Below are positions 17,644 through 25,800 of a stretch of 64,000 bases of DNA, in pieces. The translations under genes were made by a program, and so were the position numbers. The stretch comes from a virus. Below the pieces are notes generated by a model. The model was not told the origin of the DNA. It searched no databases and saw nothing but the letters and a program-made list of their open reading frames with translations. Positions within the stretch are counted from its first letter, which is position 1. The number at the start of each line of letters is the position of its first letter. Where the stretch lies: positions 62,001 to 126,000 of the IMG/VR virus record IMGVR_UViG_3300022752_000022; one strand, given 5' to 3'.

Positions 17644-18191
17644 TTGCGGGCGTAGACTATTCAATGACAAGCCCCGCAATATGCTTGTCACCATTGAGTG
17701 AATTTAAATATGAAACTTGCATATTCTCTTATTTAACCACACTTAAAAAATATGATATAGCGGCAGAGAATATTTTCGGTAAATATTTCGAATATGATAA
17801 TGAAATAAAACGGTACGATACCATTTCATCCCATTTTTTAAATATGCTTCTTGACTATAATGTAAGAACATGTTATATTGAAGGATATTCAATGGGATCT
17901 AAAGGTAGAACTTTTAATATTTCTGAAAACACAGGAATATTTAAGCACAGAATGTGGAATTTTGGAATCAATTTTATTGCGATACCACCAGCAACAATCA
18001 AAAAATTTGCTACAGGTAAAGGCAATGCAAATAAAGAAAAAATGCAACGAGCGTTTATTGAGGAGACAAGTAAAGACATTAAACAGATATTAAACATGAC
18101 TGAAAATCAATGGAATCCATCATCAGACATTATTGATTCATACTATGTTTGTAAATATGGATTTCATCAAGAGACTTTGAAAAATGAATGA
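17640..18191 (+). CDS. RuvC-like Holliday junction resolvase
   Basis: 183 residues. RNase H-like fold with D6 in MIAGVDYSMTSPAIC, E81 in CYIEGYS, and the C-terminal Asp pair in SSDIIDSYYVC. PPATIKKFATGKGNANKEKM is the RuvC-type region before the last acidic helix. It probably cuts branched DNA before packaging, in place of T4 endonuclease VII. Overlaps clpP by 8 bases. Confidence 0.8.
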   Translation: MIAGVDYSMTSPAICLSPLSEFKYETCIFSYLTTLKKYDIAAENIFGKYFEYDNEIKRYDTISSHFLNMLLDYNVRTCYIEGYSMGSKGRTFNISENTGIFKHRMWNFGINFIAIPPATIKKFATGKGNANKEKMQRAFIEETSKDIKQILNMTENQWNPSSDIIDSYYVCKYGFHQETLKNE

Positions 18192-18798
18192 CAATAAAAT
18201 TTTAGAACTTTTTAATTTTGATAGAAGCAATAATCAATTTCAGAGTAAATCATTAGCACATTTACACACATATTATTTGTCGGGTGAAATTAAATCTCCT
18301 GAAGATTATGTTGAAATATTTGATCTGATGAGAAATGCTTCAGAGCATGACATCATTAAAATTCACATCAATTCTTCAGGCGGTCAATTGTTTACCGCAA
18401 TTCAATTTATGAGAGTTATGGCTGAATGCCAAGCACAAATTATATGTTCAGTTGAAGGCGCTTGTATGTCGGCAGCCACAATGATTTTTTTATCGGCAAA
18501 TGCTTTTGAAATATCTGAACACTCCGTCTTCATGTTCCATAACTATTCTAGTATTGTGATGGGTAAAGGTGGCGAATTATACGACAACATCATGCATGAA
18601 AGAAAATGGTCAGAAAAAATTTTAAAAAGTATTTACAAAGATTTTTTAAGCGCCGAAGAAATTAATTCAATATTAGCAAACAAAGATATATGGATGGACG
18701 GAGAAGAAGTTCTTAAAAGATTAAAAAATAAACAAGATAGTATCAATAAAAAGGTGAAAAATTCAAATGGTAGAAAGTCTAGAAAACCTAAAGAGTGA
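18184..18798 (+). CDS. clpP: ClpP-like serine protease
   Basis: 204 residues. The S14 pattern is intact: IHINSSGGQLFTAIQFM (oxyanion region), GACMSAATMIFLSAN with the nucleophile Ser, and SEHSVFMFHNYS with the catalytic His. The C-terminal part is shorter and basic. Phage ClpP homologues occur in aquatic T4-like phages and may act with host Clp ATPases or in head maturation. The 3' end overlaps the next gene by 32 bases. Confidence 0.8.
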   Translation: MNDNKILELFNFDRSNNQFQSKSLAHLHTYYLSGEIKSPEDYVEIFDLMRNASEHDIIKIHINSSGGQLFTAIQFMRVMAECQAQIICSVEGACMSAATMIFLSANAFEISEHSVFMFHNYSSIVMGKGGELYDNIMHERKWSEKILKSIYKDFLSAEEINSILANKDIWMDGEEVLKRLKNKQDSINKKVKNSNGRKSRKPKE

Positions 18799-19501
18799 TG
18801 TGTTATTTTTATTATCATCTGCTATTCATGTGAAGCATGGCATATATAACACAGAACAAAGATTAGTTCAAACAACTAGAACGTGTAGATCAATTAGATC
18901 CTATGTCCCTGATGCTAAAATTTATGTCTTAGACGGTGGTTATAAAAATATAACAGATGAAGAGGGGTTTATTTTAGATCAATTTATTGATAAGTTTTAT
19001 AACTTTTCTGAAAATCAAAATGTTATTAATGTTCAGGCAATAGATAATCACGATGTTGTTAAAAATTTTATTGAACTTTATATGTTCTCAATATTCTTAA
19101 ATGATTACGCCGAAATTTTTTCTAGAAATCATAAAAGAATTTTTAAGATTAGTGGCAGATACAGATTGAATAATGCTTTTAATCTTGATGATCATATGAA
19201 AGAGGCTGATAAAATTGTCATTCGAGGACCATTTAAAAGCCAATTTAGTTCAAAAATTACAGGAGATGTTACTCAACAATATATGAGCAGACTTTGGAGT
19301 TTCGATGCGAGTTTGACATCATACATCAAAGAATGCTACCATAACATGCTAAAAAATATGATGGATAAAGTCAATGAGGGTGGTTATATAGATATTGAAC
19401 ATCTTCTTTTTAAACATTTAGATTCTAAACTAGTCTATAACATACCACAAATTGGTATTGAGGGTAACATAGCACCAAATGGAATGATGGTACAAGAATG
19501 A
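18767..19501 (+). CDS. Sugar-transferase-like protein 1
   Basis: 244 residues with ribosome site AAAAGGTGAAAAATTCAA, starting inside the end of clpP. The N-terminus DVLFLLSSAIHV and RTCRSIRSYVPDAKIYVLDGG resembles the first Rossmann strand region of nucleotide-sugar transferases. No DxD motif can be assigned with confidence. It forms an ATGA-coupled pair with the next gene. Possible glycan or DNA-glycosylation role, unproven. Confidence 0.45.
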   Translation: MVESLENLKSDVLFLLSSAIHVKHGIYNTEQRLVQTTRTCRSIRSYVPDAKIYVLDGGYKNITDEEGFILDQFIDKFYNFSENQNVINVQAIDNHDVVKNFIELYMFSIFLNDYAEIFSRNHKRIFKISGRYRLNNAFNLDDHMKEADKIVIRGPFKSQFSSKITGDVTQQYMSRLWSFDASLTSYIKECYHNMLKNMMDKVNEGGYIDIEHLLFKHLDSKLVYNIPQIGIEGNIAPNGMMVQE

Positions 19502-20322
19502 ATCCAACACTATATCAAATATGCTTTGAAAAACATCAACTTGATCAAGTTAAATCACCAATGGTGCCATTTGACAATATTGAAAATTTAAGGCCTGAAC
19601 TCAGAGAATATCATTCTTTTAAAAGAATCATAGATGAGAATAATGCATCGAAACTTTACGGTGTGTTTGGTCCAAGATTTCAAGAAAAATTAAGATACGA
19701 CGGACAAGATATCTATGATTTTATTGTTGCCAATCCTGATCAAAAAGGAGTGTACATATTTAATCATGCACGAATTCAAAGTGTTATATTTTTAAATGTT
19801 TGGGAACAAGGCGAATATTTTCATCCAGGCATTAAAAAAATTATGCTGTATGCATTAGACAAAAATGGATACGATCATACTGTTATTGATAGTATCATGA
19901 CTGAAAAGCACATGTGTTTTTGTAGTTACTTTGTTACATCTGATATTGTATGGCGTGATTACATGCATTTTGTTGAAACAATCAAAATAACTCTTGATCG
20001 TTTACCTGACGAACTAAATGTTATATATCATGGCAGTGCTAATTATTCCAGAGATAAATCGCTTGGCATGTTTCCATTTATTGTTGAAAGATTGTTTTCA
20101 ACATATATGAAATTGTTTACTTTTGATAATTTTGGATTAAACGTTTATGTTAGGCCGTACGATTATTCACTATATACGACTGATAGTGATTTCATAAATT
20201 ATTTTCAAACACTACATAGATTAAAAGAGGCTAGCATCGACGATTCAGATTCTTTTGATTCTTGGCAATATTTAAGGAACGACACTTTGCTCAAATATCC
20301 ACATTTGCTTCATTTGGACTGA
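19498..20322 (+). CDS. Sugar-transferase-like protein 2
   Basis: 274 residues, ATGA-coupled to the preceding gene. KLYGVFGPRFQEKLRYDGQDIYDFI and YIFNHARIQSVIFLNVWEQGE resemble polysaccharide-biosynthesis transferases that act on nucleotide sugars. NVYVRPYDYSLY and DSWQYLRNDTLLKYPHLLHLD close the protein. Assignment rests on general pattern only; the acceptor is unknown. Confidence 0.4.
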   Translation: MNPTLYQICFEKHQLDQVKSPMVPFDNIENLRPELREYHSFKRIIDENNASKLYGVFGPRFQEKLRYDGQDIYDFIVANPDQKGVYIFNHARIQSVIFLNVWEQGEYFHPGIKKIMLYALDKNGYDHTVIDSIMTEKHMCFCSYFVTSDIVWRDYMHFVETIKITLDRLPDELNVIYHGSANYSRDKSLGMFPFIVERLFSTYMKLFTFDNFGLNVYVRPYDYSLYTTDSDFINYFQTLHRLKEASIDDSDSFDSWQYLRNDTLLKYPHLLHLD

Positions 20323-20323
20323 A

Positions 20324-20461
20324 ATGAAAAACTTTTTGCCTGGTATGTTTTTTATTCTTTTGCTACTTGCTAGTATCATTTCAACAACACAAGTCTTGAC
20401 ACTGGAGACGCATCATGTTAAAGTACAGAGTGTAGCAAATGCATCAGCCATTCCACGATGA
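20324..20461 (+). CDS. Small secreted or membrane peptide
   Basis: 45 residues starting with an ATG right after the preceding stop. MKNFLPGMFFILLLLASII is a signal-peptide or transmembrane segment, followed by about 25 polar residues. Too short to assign to a family. A weakly supported but plausible membrane peptide. Confidence 0.4.
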   Translation: MKNFLPGMFFILLLLASIISTTQVLTLETHHVKVQSVANASAIPR

Positions 20462-20614
20462 AGAATTTAGAAGGAGCATTGATGAAATGTCTTCGAATGA
20501 ACTTAGAGTATTATGGTTAAATTTGACGATGCAATTGTTAAATGACATTGATGATTTAGTAGAGATCGAAGGAGTAAAAGATGCAGCAGATTATTTAAAT
20601 CGTTTTTTTGAATA

Positions 20615-20615
<1 letters not shown>
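20439..20615 (+). CDS. Small helical protein ending at the tRNA
   Basis: 58 residues, starting inside the 3' end of the preceding small gene. Helical and acidic (EEFRRSIDEMSSNEL, MQLLNDIDDLVEIEGVKDAADYLNRFFE). The G of its TAG stop is the first base of the following tRNA, so the transcript must be processed. Unknown function. Confidence 0.5.
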
Positions 20616-20693
<78 letters not shown>

Positions 20694-20715
20694 CCACTTA
20701 CTTTATGGAGATATT

Positions 20716-21012
20716 ATGGAAACCGAATTTGTTTTAGTTGAAACTATTTCAATGTTTAGAATCAGATATGTGATTGAAGTGCCCAAAGGAGAAAAAAACA
20801 TTGCTTTAGACATTGTAGCAATGGATAAACCAAAAGAGTTTAGTCAAAAACATCTAGATGAAATCATTGTTTCAGATAGGGTCTTAACCAGAGAAGAAGT
20901 TTTGAAACAATGTGATGAAGATAATGATTATCTTGAAACTTGGTCTGAAGACAAGAAATTTGAAAATTTAGTTGTAACACTTGACGGAGTTGAGAATGCA
21001 AAAGTTGACTGA
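20716..21012 (+). CDS. Conserved T4-like phage protein
   Basis: 98 residues. The start is taken at METEFVLVETISMFRIRY with a GGAG upstream at 20706; frames extending further upstream run through the tRNA. The pattern ISMFRIRYVIEVP and EFSQKHLDEIIVSDRVLTREE is familiar from T4-like genomes with no known function. Cytoplasmic, mixed alpha/beta. Confidence 0.65.
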   Translation: METEFVLVETISMFRIRYVIEVPKGEKNIALDIVAMDKPKEFSQKHLDEIIVSDRVLTREEVLKQCDEDNDYLETWSEDKKFENLVVTLDGVENAKVD

Positions 21013-21196
21013 GTTTAAATTGGGTGATGTTGAAGATCCGCATTTGTATGCACAATTACATATTCAGACGTTAAAAACTTCAGGTGAAATACCAAATTGT
21101 GATACATACAATATTTACTACAAACTTAATGCAGCGCAAGACTATTGGCGTGTAGACGTTTACAAAGAGGAGACAGAAAATGCATGTAACGCTTAA
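20996..21196 (+). CDS. Small hypothetical protein
   Basis: 66 residues from ATG 20996, overlapping the preceding gene by 17 bases; a TTG at 20981 is a less likely start. TEFKLGDVEDPHLYAQLHIQ and NIYYKLNAAQDYWRVDVYKEE suggest a small alpha/beta fold. It overlaps the next gene by 17 bases. Not recognised. Confidence 0.5.
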   Translation: MQKLTEFKLGDVEDPHLYAQLHIQTLKTSGEIPNCDTYNIYYKLNAAQDYWRVDVYKEETENACNA

Positions 21197-21383
21197 TGAA
21201 CTTAAAAGAGCAATTGCTCTCATGGAATCTTTGAATGAACAAGATGGTCACTTCGTACTTCACAATGAATGGCCTCATGATGATGGTCTAGTGCTTGTTC
21301 TAAATGTTGAACATTCAGGTGTGCGTGGTGATTTGCATATAAAATTATTTGATGAGAGTGATGATGACATTACAGGCGCATGA
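21180..21383 (+). CDS. Small hypothetical protein
   Basis: 67 residues with ribosome site AAAGAGGAGACAGAAA. MHVTLNELKRAIALMESL forms a helix; the rest is strand-like (GLVLVLNVEHSGVRGDLHI) and acidic at the end. Overlaps the preceding gene. No family recognised. Confidence 0.55.
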   Translation: MHVTLNELKRAIALMESLNEQDGHFVLHNEWPHDDGLVLVLNVEHSGVRGDLHIKLFDESDDDITGA

Positions 21384-21390
21384 GTGATAT

Positions 21391-22125
21391 ATGAAAGTAT
21401 ACATTGGTCCTTATAAAAACTGGTTAGGTCCTTATCAACTTGCTGAGAAACTTTGTTTCTGGGCAAAAAAAGAAAAGGACGAATACGGATTTCCTAAGAC
21501 ACCAGATTGGGTTCATAATTTTGGTGAGTGGTTAGCACACGGCGACATAGAACCTGAACCAACAAAAGAAAATCCTAAGAGCCTTTTCAATAAGAAACGA
21601 AAAACAACTTTATTGTACAAGTTTTTGATATGGTTAGAATCAAAAAGAAGTCGTAGCATCTATATCAAAATTGATAAGTATGATACATGGAGTATGGATA
21701 GTACACTCTCTATGATCATACTTCCGATGCTGAAGCAACTCAAAGAAACTAAACACGGTTCACACATGGTAGATGATGAAGACGTTCCAGACGAAATCAA
21801 ATCTACTTCAGCGCCACCAAGAGAAAATGAATGGGACAGTGACGATAATCTACACAAACGTTGGGACTATGTTCTTAATGAAATGATATGGGCTTTTGAA
21901 CAATTAAACGATAACACATGGGAAGATCAGTATCATACAGGAGAATATGATTTACAGAGCGAAGTTTGTGAATGGAATGAAAATGATAAACCAAAGTTAT
22001 ATCGAATGATAGAAGGACCAAATCACACTTCAAAATTTGACTATGAGGGTCATAAAAAGCATAATGATAGAATCAATCGTGGACTTGTTCTTTTCGGTAA
22101 ATATTATCGTGGACTCTGGGACTAA
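21391..22125 (+). CDS. Conserved phage protein of unknown function
   Basis: 244 residues. The N-terminal MKVYIGPYKNWLGPYQLAEK and several Trp-rich segments (HKRWDYVLNEMIWAFEQL, DNTWEDQYHTGEYD) characterise a family found in many myoviruses. Acidic DDEDVPDE loop mid-protein. Probably cytoplasmic. It is the last gene before the late promoter of the endolysin. Confidence 0.65.
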   Translation: MKVYIGPYKNWLGPYQLAEKLCFWAKKEKDEYGFPKTPDWVHNFGEWLAHGDIEPEPTKENPKSLFNKKRKTTLLYKFLIWLESKRSRSIYIKIDKYDTWSMDSTLSMIILPMLKQLKETKHGSHMVDDEDVPDEIKSTSAPPRENEWDSDDNLHKRWDYVLNEMIWAFEQLNDNTWEDQYHTGEYDLQSEVCEWNENDKPKLYRMIEGPNHTSKFDYEGHKKHNDRINRGLVLFGKYYRGLWD

Positions 22126-22128
22126 AAT

Positions 22129-22136
22129 TATAAATA
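22129..22136 (+). promoter_or_regulatory. T4-type late promoter box TATAAATA before endolysin
   Basis: An exact TATAAATA just after the upstream stop codon and 30 bases before the endolysin ATG. A late promoter for a lysis enzyme agrees with T4 biology. Confidence 0.8.
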
Positions 22137-22166
22137 CTCTCCATACATATTACAGGGAGTTTTTAT

Positions 22167-22790
22167 ATGGAATTCTTTACTGAAGATAGAGTTAGAAGTC
22201 TTATACCAAAAGTTAAAAACTTTGATGACTGGTATGCTAATCTACTTGAAATTCTTCCTCTTTATGAAATAGATTCTCCGCATAGAGTAGCAGCGTTCAT
22301 GGCACAATGTGGTCATGAATCTGGTGGATTTACAATTATGCAAGAGAATCTAAATTACTCCGCTGACGGTTTGAGAAAAATATTTGGTAAGTATTTTCCC
22401 TCAGTAGAGTTAGCAAATCAATACGCAAGAAAACCACAAATGATTGCCAATCGTGTCTATGCGAATCGCATGGGCAACGGGCCAGAATCATCAGGTGATG
22501 GATGGAATTATCGTGGACGTGGTATAATTCAAATTACAGGAAAGAACAATTACGTTAGATGTTCTCAATCAATGTTTGAAGATAATCTTTTAGTTGAACA
22601 GCCTGAATTATTGTTAGATACATACTATGCGATTCATTCTGCATGTTGGTTCTGGACAGCAACTAGATTGAATGAGTTGGCTGATGTCCAAGATTTAAAA
22701 CTTATGACAAAGAGAATTAACGGCGGATTTATTGGTCTTCAAGATCGCATTAATCACTATAATCATGCAGTACACATTCTGAAAGGATAA
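22167..22790 (+). CDS. Endolysin, GH19 chitinase-like fold
   Basis: 207 residues with ribosome site ACAGGGAGTTTTTAT. The GH19 lysozyme pattern is clear: VAAFMAQCGHESGGFTIM with the catalytic Glu in GHESGGF, NLNYSADGLRKIFGKYFP, then YRGRGIIQITGKNNY. No signal peptide, so release needs a holin. It cleaves peptidoglycan glycan strands at lysis and is driven by the late promoter at 22129. Confidence 0.88.
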   Translation: MEFFTEDRVRSLIPKVKNFDDWYANLLEILPLYEIDSPHRVAAFMAQCGHESGGFTIMQENLNYSADGLRKIFGKYFPSVELANQYARKPQMIANRVYANRMGNGPESSGDGWNYRGRGIIQITGKNNYVRCSQSMFEDNLLVEQPELLLDTYYAIHSACWFWTATRLNELADVQDLKLMTKRINGGFIGLQDRINHYNHAVHILKG

Positions 22791-22793
22791 ATT

Positions 22794-23087
22794 ATGTTTA
22801 AATGGCTCAGAAATTTATTTGTAGGCGAGAAAGGTGTAGCATCTACACCAGAAGATGTGACACCTGTTCACCCGACAGTTTCGCAAGAAGAAGTCAATAG
22901 AATTAATAAAGAATTGGAAAAGATTTTAGATGAAACGTCAAATAAAGAACCTATTCCTGTAAAGGAACAAAATAAAGAGTTGACTAAAGCGCAGGAATCA
23001 GACATTAAAAATAAACAGTCTTCTGAAATCCAATCTATTTCTGCTAAAAAATCTAGATCAAAAAAATCTAGAGCGAAAGCTGTTTAA
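22794..23087 (+). CDS. Hypothetical protein with basic C-terminus
   Basis: 97 residues starting 3 bases after the endolysin stop. The N-terminal MFKWLRNLFVGEK is amphipathic; the middle is a charged helix; the end is a Lys/Ser/Arg-rich tail (AKKSRSKKSRAKAV). Possibly membrane-peripheral or nucleic-acid-binding. Probably expressed late with the endolysin. Its last bases overlap the convergent minus-strand gene. Confidence 0.5.
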   Translation: MFKWLRNLFVGEKGVASTPEDVTPVHPTVSQEEVNRINKELEKILDETSNKEPIPVKEQNKELTKAQESDIKNKQSSEIQSISAKKSRSKKSRAKAV

Positions 23088-23386
23088 TTACAGAATCTTT
23101 CTCTAACTATAACGCCATTTGGTTGCATCACTTCTTTCCATTCGGTGCAATTTACAACTGACCCAATAATTACAGGCTGTTGTTGAACAATCACCGGTGC
23201 AGATTGCTGTGATATTGTATATCCAATAACGCCACCAATGATCACTGGAGCAATCCAACGCCCAGGATATGTATAATTCCAATGATGATGACCATATCCA
23301 TGACTGTGATGCCTATGGTGGTGTGGACCCGCAAATGCTGGAATTGCGGATACTATTAATAGTAAAGCGATTAAATATTTCTTCAT
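23084..23386 (-). CDS. Secreted His-rich protein
   Basis: 100 residues on the minus strand with AAGGA about 10 bases upstream. Signal peptide MKKYLIALLLIVSAIPAFA, then a His/Gly/Tyr-rich stretch (HHHRHHSHGYGHHH), a hydrophobic Gly-zipper-like segment (IIGGVIGYTISQQ), a Gln/Val segment and a C-terminal part with two Cys. Similar small His-rich envelope proteins occur in Proteobacteria, so host origin is likely. It might bind metal in the periplasm. A minus-strand TATAAATA lies upstream at 23520-23527. Confidence 0.6.
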   Translation of the reverse strand: MKKYLIALLLIVSAIPAFAGPHHHRHHSHGYGHHHWNYTYPGRWIAPVIIGGVIGYTISQQSAPVIVQQQPVIIGSVVNCTEWKEVMQPNGVIVRERFCN

Positions 23387-23504
23387 TTTTTGACATTCCT
23401 TGCATAAGAATATATGGAGTATAGCACATCATAATAAAATATGCAACATACAAATCGTATAAATTTTCGTATTTCTTTTCTTCAGTCATAAATTCTCTTG
23501 TTTT

Positions 23505-23527
23505 CTAAATAAGTCGTTCTATTTATA
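23505..23527. promoter_or_regulatory. Divergent late-promoter-like boxes
   Basis: CTAAATAA at 23505-23512 on the plus strand faces the cyclase gene 29 bases downstream. TATAAATA on the minus strand (TATTTATA at 23520-23527) faces the His-rich gene 133 bases away. Both resemble T4 late boxes; the CTAAATAA form recurs at 24985 (minus), 47102 and 52962. Confidence 0.4.
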
Positions 23528-23540
23528 AATTTGGAAAAAT

Positions 23541-24776
23541 ATGGAAACTAAACTCGCCACAATTATTTGTTCAGATGTAATTGGATATAGTAGTCTCATG
23601 CAAGCCGATGAAATAGGAACGTTGCATAAATTAGACGCATGTAGGGCAATCATTGATCCGTTAATTACTCAATTTAAAGGCCGACTGTTTAATACGGGTG
23701 GTGATAGTGTTTTAATTGAATTTCCTAGTGCAGTTGATGCTGTTAAATTTGGTGTTGAAATGCAAGCACAAATTGGTAAATTAAATAATGGTATGCGCTG
23801 GAGAATTGGTATACATATGGGTGAAGTCTGGATTTATGGCACTAATTTAATGGGAGATGCTGTGAATCTTGCTGCAAGAACTGAAAGTTTAGCAGACTAT
23901 GGTGGTGTGACAATGACTGATACAGTTTATAAAATGATTGTAGGTAAAATGAAAACTTTAGAATTTGTAAGTCGTGGTGTACAAGAATTTAAAAATGTGA
24001 ATTCAATGGAAATCTGGAGTGTAGTAATTCCCGGCGCAACACCAAATCCATATCTAAACAAAGCACCTAAGCAAGAAACTTCAGCAGATACAATTAAAAG
24101 CCATCAAGATTTATTAAAAACTGTAATCAATGATCAAGCTGCAAGAAATAAAACACTTCATGATGCACAAACACTAAAAAGAGATGGCAAATTAGGACCA
24201 GCAACTAGAGTGTTGATGTGGCGCGTGACTAAGCAAGACAAAGCGGCCGTTGATGAATTAATTAGTCTTGGCATCAAAAATTTAATTCCTAATGAACTTA
24301 AAGTTTATGCTTCAGCAGTCATTAGAGAGTTTTGTACTAAGTTAGATAGCAATAGATTACTTACTATAGCAGACTTAATGGAAAATTGGAACTATAATTC
24401 AGCAGCACTAGATTTTGTAAAGATAGCAGCAAAAGTCGACGATAAAGCGCAGCAGAGATATGCACTTATGATATTCAATGATCCAACAAGTAGTGATGCT
24501 GAGATCAATGCCATTCTTGATGATTTAAAAGAATTAGCTATGAAAAAGAATGTTGATGCTATGATTAAACTGGGCGAATATTATACTAAAATTAATGACA
24601 AAAAGAATGCGTTCAGATGGCTCTATGCTGCGAGGGCACAACATAACAATCACGCACAAAAATTAATTGAAGAATTAAATAAAACAATCAGTAGAACTGA
24701 TTTTCAAAACTTTAAAACGGACGCAGATGCGCTCGTAGATCAAATCAAATTTATAGATGATAATTTGATGAGATGA
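23541..24776 (+). CDS. Class III adenylate/guanylate cyclase with C-terminal helical repeats
   Basis: 411 residues. The N-terminal class III cyclase domain is complete for metal and transition-state residues: D12 in CSDVIGYSSLM, D55 in NTGGDSVLIEF, N109 and R113 in MGDAVNLAARTES. Position 51, where many adenylyl cyclases have a purine-selecting Lys, is Asn, so the base preference is uncertain. Residues about 195-411 are helical; NVDAMIKLGEYYTKINDKK and AFRWLYAARAQ look like a SEL1-type repeat. No membrane segment. Probably makes a cyclic nucleotide in the cytoplasm. A host-derived, unusual phage gene. Confidence 0.82.
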   Translation: METKLATIICSDVIGYSSLMQADEIGTLHKLDACRAIIDPLITQFKGRLFNTGGDSVLIEFPSAVDAVKFGVEMQAQIGKLNNGMRWRIGIHMGEVWIYGTNLMGDAVNLAARTESLADYGGVTMTDTVYKMIVGKMKTLEFVSRGVQEFKNVNSMEIWSVVIPGATPNPYLNKAPKQETSADTIKSHQDLLKTVINDQAARNKTLHDAQTLKRDGKLGPATRVLMWRVTKQDKAAVDELISLGIKNLIPNELKVYASAVIREFCTKLDSNRLLTIADLMENWNYNSAALDFVKIAAKVDDKAQQRYALMIFNDPTSSDAEINAILDDLKELAMKKNVDAMIKLGEYYTKINDKKNAFRWLYAARAQHNNHAQKLIEELNKTISRTDFQNFKTDADALVDQIKFIDDNLMR

Positions 24777-24777
24777 A

Positions 24778-24951
24778 TCATCTCTCTTTATTCAATTTGT
24801 TTATTTGATCCCAAAGTGCTGTAATTTGTTTATCATAATTTTTTTCCAAATAGTCTAATCGTACTTTGATTGTGACTGCATATGCAGCGATTGCAACAAC
24901 GCCTGCGCCTAAAAACCATAATTTACCTAGTCCATCGGCTAATGTTTCCAC
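24778..24951 (-). CDS. Small membrane protein with coiled-coil tail
   Basis: 57 residues on the minus strand, GTG start with AAAGGA 6 bases upstream. The N-terminal hydrophobic segment KLWFLGAGVVAIAAYAV is followed by a charged helix (RLDYLEKNYDKQITALWDQ). Convergent with the cyclase gene, ending one base after it. A CTAAATAA late-like box lies upstream on the same strand (24985-24992). A holin-like or spanin-like accessory role is possible. Confidence 0.55.
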   Translation of the reverse strand: METLADGLGKLWFLGAGVVAIAAYAVTIKVRLDYLEKNYDKQITALWDQINKLNKER

Positions 24952-24995
24952 TATGAATCCTTTATGGTTGTTGTAGAACTACACTTATTTAGTAA

Positions 24996-25043
24996 TGTTG
25001 CATAAAAACAACATCTTGACAATACCGGATTTCCTCGTATAAT
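24996..25043 (+). promoter_or_regulatory. Stem-loop plus sigma70 promoter cassette, copy 1
   Basis: Inverted repeat TGTTG-(CATAAAAA)-CAACA at 24996-25013, then TTGACA at 25016-25021, a 16-base spacer and a perfect TATAAT at 25038-25043. It drives the small gene at 25085. Same layout as eight other copies in this window; it resembles the PeSL mobile early-promoter cassettes of T4-type phages. Confidence 0.85.
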
Positions 25044-25084
25044 GGCTGTGTGGTGATTGATAAACTCTTCTATATAGGTGTAGT

Positions 25085-25261
25085 ATGAAAAACACAATTG
25101 AGACTTATCTTGAAAACGGTGTCTTGGTAACAATTCTTCCGACATATGCACCGAGAAAGTCTGAAAAGACTTTCACAGCAAAACGCTATTCTATAGCGAA
25201 TACGGGTAGAAAACAAGTAACTATGAAAAATATTGGTTTGAAAGGGTATGGTGCGATATGA
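25085..25261 (+). CDS. Small basic hypothetical protein
   Basis: 58 residues behind promoter cassette 1, starting MKNTIETYLENGVLVTILP and ending in a basic segment (RKQVTMKNIGLKGYGAI). Weak ribosome site (AGGTGTAGT). Its stop overlaps the next ATG (ATGA). No family recognised. Confidence 0.55.
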   Translation: MKNTIETYLENGVLVTILPTYAPRKSEKTFTAKRYSIANTGRKQVTMKNIGLKGYGAI

Positions 25262-25464
25262 GCGATAAAGTAAAAGGTCTGATGTTAGTCGTTTTTACTA
25301 TATTTTTGATAGCATTGATTGGATCATGGCTAACGATTCTTTCTATCAATATTGTGTTTGATCTAAATATACCGGTAACATTTGAAACAATCATAGCAGT
25401 GACATGGTTGACAATGACGCTTAAAGGGATTTTTTCAGCAAACACTTTAAATACCGGAAAATGA
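25258..25464 (+). CDS. Small protein with two membrane segments
   Basis: 68 residues with hydrophobic segments at about 7-30 and 36-58 and a short polar tail. ATGA-coupled to both neighbours. Holin-like size, but no diagnostic motif; it sits in an early accessory operon, which argues against a lysis role. Confidence 0.55.
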   Translation: MSDKVKGLMLVVFTIFLIALIGSWLTILSINIVFDLNIPVTFETIIAVTWLTMTLKGIFSANTLNTGK

Positions 25465-25796
25465 AACATTTAATTGCAAGTTTTATAGCGGCAACTACGC
25501 TAACAGCAAATGCTAGTAATTTTCAAGAGATGGCATATGGCCGTGTTTTATCAGTAGAGCCGTTAATTCAAACTATTTACCATCGTGTGCCTCAACAATC
25601 ATGTAGTGTTACGACGGAAGGAAATCGTCAGATTGAGAGGTGTCAGAATTATACTGATAAAGTCTTCAATCAAAGAATTACTGGATATCGTGTTAAATTT
25701 GAATATCGTGACACAGTACAAACTTTGATTATGGAACGTGATCCTGGAAGTCATGTTACTCTTAAAATTGTAACCACCCTTCATGTATTGGAATAA
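25461..25796 (+). CDS. Secreted envelope protein (surface-antigen-like)
   Basis: 111 residues. A signal peptide of about 18 residues ends near TANAS. The mature part YGRVLSVEPLIQ, YHRVPQQSC, then YRVKFEYRDTVQTLIME resembles the C-terminal beta domain of small proteobacterial outer-membrane/17-kDa antigen-like proteins. Two Cys could form a disulphide. Likely acquired from a host. Confidence 0.55.
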   Translation: MKHLIASFIAATTLTANASNFQEMAYGRVLSVEPLIQTIYHRVPQQSCSVTTEGNRQIERCQNYTDKVFNQRITGYRVKFEYRDTVQTLIMERDPGSHVTLKIVTTLHVLE

Positions 25797-25800
25797 GCGT

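Noticed and set aside
9021-20322. Integrase or lysogeny genes
   Set aside because: No recombinase, repressor or attachment-site-like repeat was seen here or elsewhere in the window; the gene set is that of a lytic T4-type phage.
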